Part shown: one piece after another, positions 35,884 to 45,006 of the stretch | Layout of the letters: each line of letters opens with the position of its first letter | Numbering within the stretch: position 1 is the stretch's first letter | Position numbers and translations under genes: made by a program | Notes under the pieces: model-generated | Seen by the model: only the letters and a program-made list of their open reading frames with translations | What the model was told of the DNA's origin: nothing | Databases searched by the model: none | Origin: G965212025 sp965212025 | GTDB taxonomy: Bacteria; Pseudomonadota; Gammaproteobacteria; Poriferisulfidales; Oxydemutatoraceae | Assembly: GCA_965212025.1 (NCBI GenBank) | Contig: OZ243039.1 | Span: 1,854,572-1,918,571, forward strand | Direction of reading: 5' to 3' | Length of the DNA stretch: 64,000 bases

Positions 35884-36210
35884 TCAGCTCACCAATTCTC
35901 CGCTACTTTTGAAATAACGCACTTTACCCCGTCCCTCTACTTCCTTGAACCCCACGCGCCCACCTTTCTCGGTGGACGGGTCGTACAACATAATATTGGA
36001 AATGTGTATGGGCATCTCCTTTTCAACAATGCCACCCGATTCTCCTGACTTGGGGTTAGGGCGAACCGATTTTTTGCCTAAATTCACATTTCCCACGAGA
36101 ATCCGGTCATCTTTGAGAAAGCTCAACACAGAGCCACGGCGATTCTTGTCGCGCCCGCTTATGACAAGCACTTCATCGTTTTTCCTGATTTTTCGCATCT
36201 TTACAGACAT
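35884..36210 (-). CDS. rplX: 50S ribosomal protein L24
   Basis: Assembly-initiating 23S rRNA-binding protein with a KOW motif (KIRKNDEVLVISGRDKNRRG); 108 residues (E. coli 104). HISNIMLYDP and the C-terminal GKVRYFKSSGELV follow the family. Its ATG shares one base with the rplN stop (TGATG), a sign of coupled translation. Confidence 0.96.
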   Translation of the reverse strand: MSVKMRKIRKNDEVLVISGRDKNRRGSVLSFLKDDRILVGNVNLGKKSVRPNPKSGESGGIVEKEMPIHISNIMLYDPSTEKGGRVGFKEVEGRGKVRYFKSSGELVS

Positions 36211-36578
36211 CAGAGCACTTCCGGAGCCAGCGATATGATTTTCATAAACTGCGCGCCACGCAATTCACGAGTGACCGGCCCGAAGACACGCGTTCCCAAT
36301 GGTTGCATTTGGTTGTTTAGCAAAACTGCCGCGTTTTCGTCAAAACGGATCAAAGACCCATCAGCACGGCGCACCCCGCTGGCGGTACGTACGACCACAG
36401 CTTTATAAACCTCACCTTTTTTCACTTTTCCTTTGGGGATGGCGTCTTTAACGCTCACCCGAATGACGTCCCCGATATTGGCATAACGCCGACGCGACCC
36501 ACCTAGCACCTTGATGCATTGCAACTTGCGGGCACCGCTGTTGTCCGCCGCTTTCAGCATTGTCTGCATTGCAATCAC
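36210..36578 (-). CDS. rplN: 50S ribosomal protein L14
   Basis: Intersubunit-bridge protein, 122 residues (E. coli 123). Contains ADNSGARKLQCIKVLGGS and the C-terminal ELRGAQFMKIISLAPEVL. The start is GTG, aligning with the usual MIQMQ start as (M)IAMQT. Confidence 0.97.
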   Translation of the reverse strand: MIAMQTMLKAADNSGARKLQCIKVLGGSRRRYANIGDVIRVSVKDAIPKGKVKKGEVYKAVVVRTASGVRRADGSLIRFDENAAVLLNNQMQPLGTRVFGPVTRELRGAQFMKIISLAPEVL

Positions 36579-36608
36579 TGGAATATAAAACCTGGCTCAA
36601 GACTCGGA

Positions 36609-36860
36609 TTAGTTGCTTTTTCGCACGACCCTGGAAAGCTTCCAAGACTTCATTTTTGAGATTTTTCGGCAGGAAACAATCGCCACTGTGTCACCGACCC
36701 GTCCCTCGTTACTCTCATCATGCACATGCAAGCAGGTGCGGCGTTTGATGTACTTGCCATAAATTTTATGCTTCACCAATCGCGAAATCAAAACGCGAAT
36801 GGTCTTCTCCATGGCGTTGCTTACGACTTCACCCACCAGTTCTTTTTTTTCTTGAATCAC
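36609..36860 (-). CDS. rpsQ: 30S ribosomal protein S17
   Basis: OB-fold 16S rRNA-binding protein, 83 residues (E. coli 84). Contains GEVVSNAMEKTIRVLI and the loop KYIKRRTCLHVHDE. The GTG start overlaps the rpmC stop as GTGA. A 30-bp gap follows before rplN, one of the wider gaps in this stretch. Confidence 0.96.
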   Translation of the reverse strand: MIQEKKELVGEVVSNAMEKTIRVLISRLVKHKIYGKYIKRRTCLHVHDESNEGRVGDTVAIVSCRKISKMKSWKLSRVVRKSN

Positions 36861-37054
36861 AGGGGTTTCCTTCTCGTGCTCAGGACGGTCTCAATACGGG
36901 CAATGTCACGTCGCACTTTGCCAAAACGATCGTGGTGAGGGACGCCGCTTGTGCGACTCCGCATACGAAGCTTCAGTTGCTCTTTACGCAGTTCAAGCCG
37001 AGATTCCCACAATTCGCTCTTCGACTTGTCTTTGAATTCAGAAAACTTGCTCAC
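36857..37054 (-). CDS. rpmC: 50S ribosomal protein L29
   Basis: Small helical protein near the exit tunnel (SRP and trigger-factor docking area), 65 residues (E. coli 63). The pattern KSELWESRLELRKEQLKLRMR and a C-terminal VRRDIARIETVL helix identify it. GTG start overlapping rplP as GTGA. Confidence 0.94.
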   Translation of the reverse strand: MSKFSEFKDKSKSELWESRLELRKEQLKLRMRSRTSGVPHHDRFGKVRRDIARIETVLSTRRKPL

Positions 37055-37464
37055 AGCAGCGTCCTCCGAACAAACGAAACCTGTACCGGCAGTTTTGCCG
37101 CAGCCAGCCTGAATGCCTCGCGCGCCAAGTCCTCACCGACTCCTTCAATTTCATATAGTACTTTACCCGGTTTGATGACGGCAACCCAATACTCAACATT
37201 GCCTTTGCCTTTTCCTTGCCTGACTTCCAACGGCTTTTTCGTGACCGGTTTGTCCGGAAAAATACGGATCCAGACTTTGCCTCCCCTCTTCATGTGGCGA
37301 GTCATCGCTCTTCTGGCGGATTCAATCTGCCGTGAAGTGATAAAGCCTCTGGTTTTGGATCGCATTCCATATTCACCAAAGCACACACTGTTTCCAACCC
37401 GCGCCAAACCGCGATTGCTTCCGTTGTGGCGCTTGGCGTACTTGGTTTTCGATGGTTGCAACAT
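37051..37464 (-). CDS. rplP: 50S ribosomal protein L16
   Basis: Protein lining the A-site tRNA elbow region, 137 residues (E. coli 136). Starts MLQPSKTKYAKRHNG, has the GRGFITSRQIE-type block (TRGFITSRQIESARRAM) and RGGKVWIRIFPDKPVTKKP. ATG start, 27 bp after rpsC. Confidence 0.97.
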   Translation of the reverse strand: MLQPSKTKYAKRHNGSNRGLARVGNSVCFGEYGMRSKTRGFITSRQIESARRAMTRHMKRGGKVWIRIFPDKPVTKKPLEVRQGKGKGNVEYWVAVIKPGKVLYEIEGVGEDLAREAFRLAAAKLPVQVSFVRRTLL

Positions 37465-37491
37465 GTGTTTGTCCTGACAATTCGATCAATG

Positions 37492-38253
37492 TTATTCCGA
37501 ATCGCCAGCTTTCCTGTCGGCGGGGGGGGTATTTCGTGGCCTGGCTTCCCTGGAGCCGGGTCGCCTTGGCTTGTTATCACGAAGCCCGGGGTTCACAGGA
37601 GAATCGTCACCCTCCGCTTTGTAGATCCATGCCTTCACACCAATCACGCCATAAGTTGTATAGGCACGCGCGACACCGTAATCAATATTGGCTTTCAAGG
37701 TATGAAGCGGCATTCGACCTTCGCGATACCACTCGCGTCTCGCAATCTCTGCTCCGTTCAGACGCCCTGCGACCGCGACTTTTACACCGCTTACACCAAG
37801 GCGTAGCGCGTTTTGCACGGCACGCTTCATGGCACGGCGAAACATGATGCGACGTTCAAGCTGTTGCGCGATGTTCTCGGCGATCAGATGCGCATCCATT
37901 TCCGGCTTACGAATCTCTTCTATATTTATTCTCACTTTGGAAACTGAAACTTTGGAAACATCGGCTTCATTAATCTCGGCCACTTTACGTCTCAACGCTT
38001 CCACGTCTTCGCCTTTTTTGCCAATAACAGTTCCCGGGCGCGCCGAATGCACAGCCACTGTCAGAACGTCAGAAGTACGCGATATCCCGATCCGGCTGAC
38101 CGATGCATGAGCAAGCGCTTTACGCAGAAATTCACGTATTTTCAGATCTTTGCGCAGTGAATCGGTGTAACTGTTACGATCCGCGTACCATACCGAAGAC
38201 CACTCGGCGGAAATGCCCAGCCTGAAACCTATAGGATTTACTTTGTGTCCCAT
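37492..38253 (-). CDS. rpsC: 30S ribosomal protein S3
   Basis: mRNA-entry protein with helicase role, 253 residues (E. coli 233). The KH domain includes RPGTVIGKKGEDVEALR, and the C-terminal domain has RREWYREGRMPLHTLKANIDYG. The final 40 residues form a Pro/Arg-rich tail not present in E. coli, similar to tails in several betaproteobacterial S3 proteins. ATG start. Confidence 0.97.
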   Translation of the reverse strand: MGHKVNPIGFRLGISAEWSSVWYADRNSYTDSLRKDLKIREFLRKALAHASVSRIGISRTSDVLTVAVHSARPGTVIGKKGEDVEALRRKVAEINEADVSKVSVSKVRINIEEIRKPEMDAHLIAENIAQQLERRIMFRRAMKRAVQNALRLGVSGVKVAVAGRLNGAEIARREWYREGRMPLHTLKANIDYGVARAYTTYGVIGVKAWIYKAEGDDSPVNPGLRDNKPRRPGSREARPRNTPPADRKAGDSE

Positions 38254-38260
38254 ACGAAAG

Positions 38261-38593
38261 TCAGCCCTCAGACAGCACCACAGTGATATGGCTTCTCAAT
38301 TTCCGGATGTGGCCAACGCGCCCACGTGCCTGTGGCCGTATGCGCTTCAATGGCTTGGCAGTATCAACAAAAATCCGATGGACGCGTAATGCGTCTACAT
38401 CCGCCCCCTCATTGTTTTCCGCATTCGCCAGGGCAGATGCCAATAACTTGAAAATAATGCTCGCTGCCCTTTTCGGCGAAAAACGCAAAATTTCCAACGC
38501 TTTCCCCGCGTCCAGGTTGCGAATCTGGTCAGCAACCTGCTGACACTTTTGAGGAGAAATCGGTGCGCTTTTCAGCACTGCTCTTGTTTCCAT
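38261..38593 (-). CDS. rplV: 50S ribosomal protein L22
   Basis: Tunnel-constriction protein of 110 residues, the same length as E. coli. Has KCQQVADQIRNLDAGKALEILRF (in parts at residues 16-38) and the tunnel hairpin FVDTAKPLKRIRPQARGR near residue 75. No macrolide-resistance-type deletion is evident in the hairpin. Confidence 0.97.
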   Translation of the reverse strand: METRAVLKSAPISPQKCQQVADQIRNLDAGKALEILRFSPKRAASIIFKLLASALANAENNEGADVDALRVHRIFVDTAKPLKRIRPQARGRVGHIRKLRSHITVVLSEG

Positions 38594-38601
38594 ATATCGC
38601 C

Positions 38602-38874
38602 TTATTTGGTTTTACGGTCGCCGGAATGCATTCTGAACAGGCGAGTCGGCGCAAACTCGCCGAGGCGATGCCCAACCATGTTTTCGGATACGTGCAAAGG
38701 AATATGCTGACGTCCATTGTGAACATTGATGGTGAGGCCGACCATCAGCGGGACGATCATGGAACGTCTGGACCAGGTTTTGATCGGGCGCTTGTCCATC
38801 GTACTGGAGGCCGCAAGTACTTTTTTCATCAAATGATCGTCAACGAAAGGGCCTTTTTTTAGCGAGCGTGGCAT
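38602..38874 (-). CDS. rpsS: 30S ribosomal protein S19
   Basis: Head protein that forms a bridge to the 50S subunit together with S13, 90 residues (E. coli 92). Starts PRSLKKGPFVDDHLMKKV and keeps MVGLTINVHNGRQHIPLHV (two overlapping segments near residue 44) and GEFAPTR. ATG start, 8 bp after rplB. Confidence 0.97.
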   Translation of the reverse strand: MPRSLKKGPFVDDHLMKKVLAASSTMDKRPIKTWSRRSMIVPLMVGLTINVHNGRQHIPLHVSENMVGHRLGEFAPTRLFRMHSGDRKTK

Positions 38875-38882
38875 TTGACCCC

Positions 38883-39710
38883 CTACTTTTTACGTCTGAC
38901 AATCATGGACGAGGTGCGACGATTGTGTCTGGTTTTCATCCCTTTTGTCTGCTTGCCTGTCGGTGAGACAGGGTGCCTGCCACCAGAAGTCTTTCCTTCT
39001 CCACCACCGTGTGGGTGGTCAACCGGATTCATGGCCACACCTCGAACGGTCGGACGCACTCCCCGCCAACGGGAAGCTCCAGCCTTGCCAAGCTTGCACA
39101 ATTTGTGCTCAGCGTTCCCGACAACTCCGACAGTGGCACGACAGCGCAGTAAAATTTTGCGTGTTTCACCAGAACGCAACCGCAACATGGCGTATTGCCC
39201 TTCACGTGCGACGTAACGCGCGAAACTTCCTGCCGAACGGGCAATTTGCGCCCCCTTGCTTGGTTTCATTTCTATGCAGTGCACGGACGTACCCACCGGA
39301 ATATCCTGTAAGGACAACGCGTTGCCAGAACGAATCGGCGCACCTTTCCCGGAAAGAATCGGGTCATCTGCCTTGGCGCCTTCCGGAGCAATGACATACC
39401 TTCTTTCTCCATCTGCGTACAAAATCAAAGCAATGTCCGAGTTGCGGTTTGGGTCGTACTCAATCCTTTCGATTTTGCCTGGGACACCATCCTTATCACG
39501 TTTGAAATCAATGACACGGTAAAGTTTTTTGTGTCCACCACCAATGTGCCTGGTTGTAATCTGGCCAATATTGTTGCGGCCACCCGTTTTTTGTTTCGAG
39601 CTAAGCAGACCGGCAAAAGGCCGCCCACGGTGTAACTCGGTATTCCTGATGCTGACCCGGAATCTTCTGCCCGGCGATGTTGGTCTGGATTTGGTAACGG
39701 TGACTGTCAT
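38883..39710 (-). CDS. rplB: 50S ribosomal protein L2
   Basis: Core protein close to the peptidyl-transferase centre, 275 residues (E. coli 273). Contains the SH3-like central region and the catalytic-area motif VAMNPVDHPHGGGEGKTSGG with the key histidine of HPHGG. ATG start. Confidence 0.97.
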   Translation of the reverse strand: MTVTVTKSRPTSPGRRFRVSIRNTELHRGRPFAGLLSSKQKTGGRNNIGQITTRHIGGGHKKLYRVIDFKRDKDGVPGKIERIEYDPNRNSDIALILYADGERRYVIAPEGAKADDPILSGKGAPIRSGNALSLQDIPVGTSVHCIEMKPSKGAQIARSAGSFARYVAREGQYAMLRLRSGETRKILLRCRATVGVVGNAEHKLCKLGKAGASRWRGVRPTVRGVAMNPVDHPHGGGEGKTSGGRHPVSPTGKQTKGMKTRHNRRTSSMIVRRKK

Positions 39711-39720
39711 GATAGATCCC

Positions 39721-40017
39721 TCACTCAGTGTCCGACAGCTCGATGTCGTACCCTTCCTGCAGGGTCACACAAGCTTTCCGCCAATTCTTCCGCTGGCCTG
39801 ACAAAGTCCCAAATCGCTTCCGTTTGCCTTTGACATTCATAATGCCAACACTTTTTACTTTAACTTCAAAAACCTTTTCAACTGCCTCTTTTACAACGGT
39901 TTTTGTCGAACCTGGTAGCACCCTGAAGCTGTGTCTTTTGTACTTTTCAACCAAGTATGTTGATTTTTCTGACACGAGGGGCGCAATCAGCACCTGGGTC
40001 AATACGTGCTCGTTCAT
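39721..40017 (-). CDS. rplW: 50S ribosomal protein L23
   Basis: Exit-tunnel protein that docks trigger factor, SRP and SecYEG; 98 residues (E. coli 100). Shows the LIAPLVSEKSTYLVEKYKRHSF start and a Lys-rich KGKRKRFG loop. The ATG overlaps rplD as ATGA. Confidence 0.96.
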   Translation of the reverse strand: MNEHVLTQVLIAPLVSEKSTYLVEKYKRHSFRVLPGSTKTVVKEAVEKVFEVKVKSVGIMNVKGKRKRFGTLSGQRKNWRKACVTLQEGYDIELSDTE

Positions 40018-40631
40018 GACAGCCAGCTTTCCAGGTCTGCGACCACCGGCTTGGCAAGCAACAAAGTCTTGTGCGCCAAGAGCGCAACCGGGTTCATGGT
40101 GGAGACTCCAATGACGCTGACAACTGGCAAATTCCTGCTTGCCAAACGAAAGTTCTGCGTACTGCTGTTTTCTGCATCCAAAATAATTAATACCGAACCC
40201 ATATCGTGCTGACCCAAAAACCCCTTTAAGTCCCTGGTTTTGTTAGTAGACATGGACAGCTCACTCGCTACCTGCAAACGTCCCTGGCGGCGCAGCTCTG
40301 ACAAAATGGATCTGGTGGCACCGCGTAACATTTTGACGTTCAGCTTTGGCATATAGTTTTTAGGGGTAGCGGCAAAAGTCCGCCCACCACCACGCCACAC
40401 AGGGCTTTGCCGACTGCCGGCACGCGCACGCCCGGTGCCTTTCTGACTCCACGGTTTAACGCCGGAACCGGTCACTGCGGCCCGCGACTTTTGTGCCTTC
40501 GTACCCGAACGTCCTCGTGTCAACCAGGTTGTCACTGCCTGATGAACCAAGGCCTCGTTGAAGGCAGAGTCGAACACTCTTTCAGAAGCTGCCAAAGTGC
40601 CACCATCCAGTAATGCCAGTTCTATCGTCAT
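40014..40631 (-). CDS. rplD: 50S ribosomal protein L4
   Basis: 23S rRNA-binding tunnel protein, 205 residues (E. coli 201); in E. coli it also controls the S10 operon by attenuation. Contains the extended loop KPWSQKGTGRARAGSRQSPVWRGGG (in two parts near residues 58-82). No S10-type leader can exist here because rpsJ follows tuf by only 25 bp. Confidence 0.97.
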   Translation of the reverse strand: MTIELALLDGGTLAASERVFDSAFNEALVHQAVTTWLTRGRSGTKAQKSRAAVTGSGVKPWSQKGTGRARAGSRQSPVWRGGGRTFAATPKNYMPKLNVKMLRGATRSILSELRRQGRLQVASELSMSTNKTRDLKGFLGQHDMGSVLIILDAENSSTQNFRLASRNLPVVSVIGVSTMNPVALLAHKTLLLAKPVVADLESWLS

Positions 40632-40638
40632 GACCCAT

Positions 40639-41283
40639 TTACTTCCGTCTCGGTGTTACTCTTGCAGGTGTGATCGTCACGACGCTGCCCCGGCACCCGG
40701 GAACCGCGCCTCGAAGCAGTAACAAATCCCGCTCTGTATCAATTTTTGCAACCCGCAAATTCTTCACGGTCACCCGCTCATCACCCATGTGACCAGCCAT
40801 TTTCTTGCCCTTGAACACCCTGCCAGGATCCTGGCACTGACCAATCGACCCTGGAGCCCGGTGCGAAAGGGAATTTCCGTGCGTCATATCCTGCGTACTG
40901 AAATTGTGGCGCTTGACGACACCCGCAAAACCTTTTCCTTTTGAGGTACCAACCACATGAACTTTCAGCCCTTCGGAAAACAAGGAAACTCCAAATTTCT
41001 TTTGCCCGGCATCAAAGTCTTCTTCATCCACACGAAATTCGCGTAAAACTCTTGATGGGGCTATCCCTGCTGCCTTCAAATGACCGGCACGGGGACGGCT
41101 AATCCGACTTGGCTTGCACTCACCCATAGCCAACTGCACCGCGCTGTAACCATCCCGTTCGAGCGTTTTCAGTTGTGCCACTTGATTTACAGGCACGTGC
41201 AACACTGTGACAGGAACCATCTTTCCTTCAGGTGTGAACAACCTGCTCATCCCTACTTTCATGCCAATCAAGCCCAAGGTCAT
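40639..41283 (-). CDS. rplC: 50S ribosomal protein L3
   Basis: Assembly-initiator protein reaching the peptidyl-transferase centre, 214 residues (E. coli 209). Has LGLIGMKVGMSRLF, the GKGFAGVVKRHNF loop and SHRAPGSIGQCQDPGRVFKG, with Gln in the usual methylation region. The ATG at 41283 lies 10 nt after AGGAG; the 12-codon longer frame overlaps rpsJ and is rejected. Confidence 0.97.
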   Translation of the reverse strand: MTLGLIGMKVGMSRLFTPEGKMVPVTVLHVPVNQVAQLKTLERDGYSAVQLAMGECKPSRISRPRAGHLKAAGIAPSRVLREFRVDEEDFDAGQKKFGVSLFSEGLKVHVVGTSKGKGFAGVVKRHNFSTQDMTHGNSLSHRAPGSIGQCQDPGRVFKGKKMAGHMGDERVTVKNLRVAKIDTERDLLLLRGAVPGCRGSVVTITPARVTPRRK

Positions 41284-41319
41284 TGCAAAAATTCTCCTGA
41301 AACTTCCATTGCCCGGCAA

Positions 41320-41628
41320 CTATTTAATTTGGACTTCAACACCGGCAGGCAACTGTAATTTCATCACAGCATCTGAAGTTTTATCAGTCCAGCCGTCGAT
41401 ATCCAGCAGGCGCTTGTGCGTGCGAATCTCGTACTGGTCACGCGCATCTTTGTCCACGTGTGGCGAGGTCAGCGTCGTAAACTTCTTGATTTTCGTCGGT
41501 AAGGGGACTGGGCCACTCACTCTGGCACCCGTATGCTTGACGGTATTCACGATCTCTTTTACTGATTTGTCGATCAGACGGTGGTCGAAGGATTTGAGCC
41601 AAATCCTGATGTGATTTTCGGTTGCCAT
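41320..41628 (-). CDS. rpsJ: 30S ribosomal protein S10
   Basis: Head protein, also the transcription antitermination factor NusE; 102 residues (E. coli 103). Contains RIWLKSFDHRLIDKSVKEIV and VSGPVPLPTKIKKFTTLTSPHVDK, read here in overlapping parts. The ATG at 41628 is taken because the 40 extra upstream codons overlap tuf and are unrelated to S10. Confidence 0.97.
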   Translation of the reverse strand: MATENHIRIWLKSFDHRLIDKSVKEIVNTVKHTGARVSGPVPLPTKIKKFTTLTSPHVDKDARDQYEIRTHKRLLDIDGWTDKTSDAVMKLQLPAGVEVQIK

Positions 41629-41653
41629 GGCTATTCCTTGCTCATCTTCAAAA

Positions 41654-42838
41654 CTACTGCAATATCTTGCTGACGACACCGGCGCCAACTGTGCGACCGC
41701 CTTCCCGTATCGCAAAGCGCAGACCTTCTTCCATCGCAATCGGCCCAATCAGCGTCACCTCAAGCCTGACATTGTCTCCCGGCATCACCATCTCAACCCC
41801 GGAACCTAACTCTACCGAACCCGTTACGTCGGTTGTCCGAAAATAAAACTGCGGACGGTAGCCTTTGAAAAATGGCGTGTGCCTGCCACCCTCCTCTTTC
41901 GACAAAATATACACCTCTGACTCAAATTTGGTGTGCGGGGTGATCGACCCGGGACGACACAATACCTGACCCCGCTCAACTTCCTCACGCTTCGTCCCCC
42001 TTAGCAGAACGCCAACATTGTCCCCTGCACGACCCTCGTCCAGTAACTTGCGAAACATCTCAACTCCCGTACACGTCGCACGCATGGTGTCCCGTAAACC
42101 CACAATCTCTACCTCGTCCCCTATCCGGACAACCCCGCGGTCAATGCGCCCCGTTACCACCGTCCCGCGTCCCGATATCGAAAATACGTCCTCTACCGAC
42201 AGTAAAAAATCTCCATCAATCTTGCGCTCAGGCTCCGGTATATGCGCGTCCATCTCCGCAACCAGCTTCCGAACCGTCCCGCATTGCTCCTCATCATCTT
42301 CCAATGCCCGCAATGCCGAACCAATTACCACCGGCGTCTGCTCACCGTTAAACTCATAACTCGTCAGCATGTCACGCACTTCCATCTCTACCAACTCTAC
42401 CAACTCCTCGTCATCCATCATGTCCAGCTTGTTCAGGTACACGACAATATGCGGAACGCCAACCTGGCGCGCCAGCAAAATGTGTTCACGCGTCTGCGGC
42501 ATCGGCCCATCGGCCACACTCACTACCAATATCGCTCCGTCCATCTGCGCCGCACCCGTAATCATGTTCTTGATATAATCAGCATGACCAGGACAGTCAA
42601 CGTGCGCATAGTGACGGTTCGCAGACTCGTACTCTACGTGCGCCGTCGCAATCGTGATCCCACGCTCGCGCTCTTCCGGCGCGTTGTCTATTTCCTCATA
42701 ACTCGTATAGGAACCACCGTGGCTTTGTCTCATTACTTTCGTTAATGCCGCAGTCAACGTCGTTTTGCCATGATCAACATGACCAATCGTTCCAACGTTT
42801 ATGTGCGGCTTCGTCCGCTCAAATTTTTCCTTGGCCAA
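41654..42838 (-). CDS. tuf: Elongation factor Tu
   Basis: GTPase that brings aminoacyl-tRNA to the ribosome; 394 residues, the same as E. coli. G1 GHVDHGKTT, switch region ERERGITIATAHVEYE, G3 DCPGHADY, G4 NKLDMMDD and G5 SALRAL are present; domains 2 and 3 are complete. The start codon is TTG, in a perfect position 7 nt after AAGGAGG, and it produces the universal start (M)AKEKFERTKPH. Only this tuf copy is in the window; it lies in the common str-operon position after fusA. Confidence 0.97.
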   Translation of the reverse strand: MAKEKFERTKPHINVGTIGHVDHGKTTLTAALTKVMRQSHGGSYTSYEEIDNAPEERERGITIATAHVEYESANRHYAHVDCPGHADYIKNMITGAAQMDGAILVVSVADGPMPQTREHILLARQVGVPHIVVYLNKLDMMDDEELVELVEMEVRDMLTSYEFNGEQTPVVIGSALRALEDDEEQCGTVRKLVAEMDAHIPEPERKIDGDFLLSVEDVFSISGRGTVVTGRIDRGVVRIGDEVEIVGLRDTMRATCTGVEMFRKLLDEGRAGDNVGVLLRGTKREEVERGQVLCRPGSITPHTKFESEVYILSKEEGGRHTPFFKGYRPQFYFRTTDVTGSVELGSGVEMVMPGDNVRLEVTLIGPIAMEEGLRFAIREGGRTVGAGVVSKILQ

Positions 42839-42845
42839 CGCTACG

Positions 42846-42852
42846 CCTCCTT
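42846..42852 (-). promoter_or_regulatory. Ribosome-binding site that fixes the tuf TTG start
   Basis: AAGGAGG on the minus strand, 7 nt before the TTG. There is no in-frame ATG or GTG in the 5' region that would give the EF-Tu N-terminus, so this site decides the start. Confidence 0.85.
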
Positions 42853-42886
42853 ACCGTGTTCATAAAGTGTTTCCTCAGCCAAAACC

Positions 42887-44998
42887 TTAGCTGGCTTCTG
42901 CCGGCGCACGCGATTTAATAACCTGCGCCGAAATATGGGAAGGCAATTCTGCATACTTCAAAAAATGCATGGAATACGATGCCCTGCCCTGCGTCGCGGA
43001 ACGCAGGGCGGTCGAGTAGCCAAACATTTCACGTAACGGAACCCTGGCTTTGACAATTCTGCCCACCGACGCTTCCTCCATCTCTTCAATCATGCCTCTC
43101 CTGCGGTTCAGGTCTCCAACCACATCCCCCAGATAATCTGGCGGAATCACGACTTCCACTTTCATGATGGGCTCAAGCAGCACTGGACGGGCTTTTCTTG
43201 CCGCCTCGCTGAAACAACGAGCCCCGGCAATCTTAAACGCAATTTCTGAAGAATCGACATCATGGTACGAGCCATCGTAAAGCGTGACGCGCACATCTAC
43301 CACCGGATAACCGGCAATCACACCGTTTTCAATGCTTTCTTTTACCCCTTTTTCGACAGCAGGAATATATTCCTTGGGGATCGCGCCACCCACAATCTTG
43401 TTGATAAATTCATAACCTTCGCCGACTCCGGAAGGCTCGACAAGAAGCCACACATGGCCGTACTGACCTCGACCGCCTGACTGGCGAATATATTTGCCTT
43501 CCTGCCTGACGCCTTTCCGTACGGTCTCGCGGTAGGAAATTTGCGGTGTGCCGACATTGGCTTCTACAGAAAACTCGCGTTTCATCCGTTCGACCAGAAC
43601 CTCCAGGTGCAACTCTCCCATACCGGAAATAAGTGTCTGTCCGGTTTCACTGTCAGTGTTCACGTGAAATGAAGGGTCTTCCTGCGCCAGCTTTTGCAAC
43701 GCCATTCCCATTTTTTCCTGATCAAGCTTGGAGCAAGGCTCAACTGCAACCGACATAACCGGAGCCGGAAATTCGATGCGTTCGAGAATCAGCGGGAACC
43801 TTGGATCACACAAGGTCTCTCCGGTCGTCACGTCCTTCAACCCTACTGCCGCAACAATATCTCCGGCACGTATTTCCTGAACTTCTTCCCGTGTATTCGA
43901 ATGCATTTGCAATAATCTGCCAACGCGGTAGGTTTTTCTGGTAAGAGGGTTCAAAACCTTGTCGCCTCTTTTCAGCACTCCGGAGTAGGCTCGCAAAAAA
44001 GTCAGAGAACCGGCAAAGGGATCGGTGGCAACTTTGAAAGCCAGCGCGCAAAACGCCTCATCATCCGAAGCTCTGCGGACAACCCGCTCCTCTGTACCCT
44101 CTACTTCTCCTTCTACCGGAGGCTTGTCGACCGGTGAGGGAAGATAGTGAATCACGGCGTCCAGCAAAGCCTGAACCCCCTTGTTCTTAAACGCCGAACC
44201 ACACAAAACCGGAACAATTTCATTGGCGAGTATTCGGGCGCGCAAGCCCTCCCGTATCTCATCAGGGGTAAACGGTTCGCTGTTCAGATATTTGTCCATC
44301 AACGCTTCCTTGCCTTCCGCCGCAGCTTCCACCAAGGCTTCGCGCGCTTGAGCGCATTCTTCGACTCGGTCTTCCGGAATCGGCTGACGTTCAAAGGTCG
44401 CACCTTGGTCAGCTTCGTTCCAGATGATGCATTCCTGCTCAATCAAATCCACTACCCCGGCAAATTGCTCTTCAACACCTACCGGTAACTGCACCACCAC
44501 TGGAACTGACCCAAGTCGCTCCTCTATCTGCTTTACCACAGAAAGAAAATCCGCACCAACGCGATCCATTTTGTTCACGAATGCAACCCGGGGCACACCG
44601 TAAGTCTCTGCCTGACGCCAAACCGCTTCGGACTGTGGCTCTACACCACCTACCGCACAAAACACAGCGACCGACCCATCCAGAACCCGTAAAGAACGCT
44701 CCACTTCAATCGTGAAGTCCACGTGTCCCGGAGTATCAATAATATTGATCCGATGTTGACCAAGCTGTCCGCCCATTCCAGACCAGAAACAGGTCGTTGC
44801 CGCAGAAGTGATGGTGATCCCCCGTTCCTGCTCCTGCTCCATCCAGTCCATGATGGCATCACCTTCGTGCACCTCTCCGAGACGGTGAGAGATGCCGGTA
44901 TAAAAAAGTATGCGTTCCGTAGTGGTGGTTTTACCGGCATCAATGTGCGCCATGATGCCGATATTGCGGTAACGCTCCGAAACGGTTGTTCTAGCCAT
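42887..44998 (-). CDS. fusA: Elongation factor G
   Basis: Translocation and ribosome-recycling GTPase, 703 residues (E. coli 704). G1 AHIDAGKTTTTERILFYTG, G3 DTPGHVDF, G4 NKMDRVGA and domains II-V follow in order, with the domain IV tip region SGGRGQYGHVW and GYPVVDVRVTLYDGSYHDVDSSE (read in parts). ATG start, 8 bp after rpsG. Confidence 0.97.
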   Translation of the reverse strand: MARTTVSERYRNIGIMAHIDAGKTTTTERILFYTGISHRLGEVHEGDAIMDWMEQEQERGITITSAATTCFWSGMGGQLGQHRINIIDTPGHVDFTIEVERSLRVLDGSVAVFCAVGGVEPQSEAVWRQAETYGVPRVAFVNKMDRVGADFLSVVKQIEERLGSVPVVVQLPVGVEEQFAGVVDLIEQECIIWNEADQGATFERQPIPEDRVEECAQAREALVEAAAEGKEALMDKYLNSEPFTPDEIREGLRARILANEIVPVLCGSAFKNKGVQALLDAVIHYLPSPVDKPPVEGEVEGTEERVVRRASDDEAFCALAFKVATDPFAGSLTFLRAYSGVLKRGDKVLNPLTRKTYRVGRLLQMHSNTREEVQEIRAGDIVAAVGLKDVTTGETLCDPRFPLILERIEFPAPVMSVAVEPCSKLDQEKMGMALQKLAQEDPSFHVNTDSETGQTLISGMGELHLEVLVERMKREFSVEANVGTPQISYRETVRKGVRQEGKYIRQSGGRGQYGHVWLLVEPSGVGEGYEFINKIVGGAIPKEYIPAVEKGVKESIENGVIAGYPVVDVRVTLYDGSYHDVDSSEIAFKIAGARCFSEAARKARPVLLEPIMKVEVVIPPDYLGDVVGDLNRRRGMIEEMEEASVGRIVKARVPLREMFGYSTALRSATQGRASYSMHFLKYAELPSHISAQVIKSRAPAEAS

Positions 44999-45006
44999 CG
45001 CGGTTC

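Noticed and set aside
35491..36048. 185-codon plus-strand frame in the ribosomal cluster
   Set aside because: It is antisense to rplE and rplX, which are certain; the product has no recognisable features.
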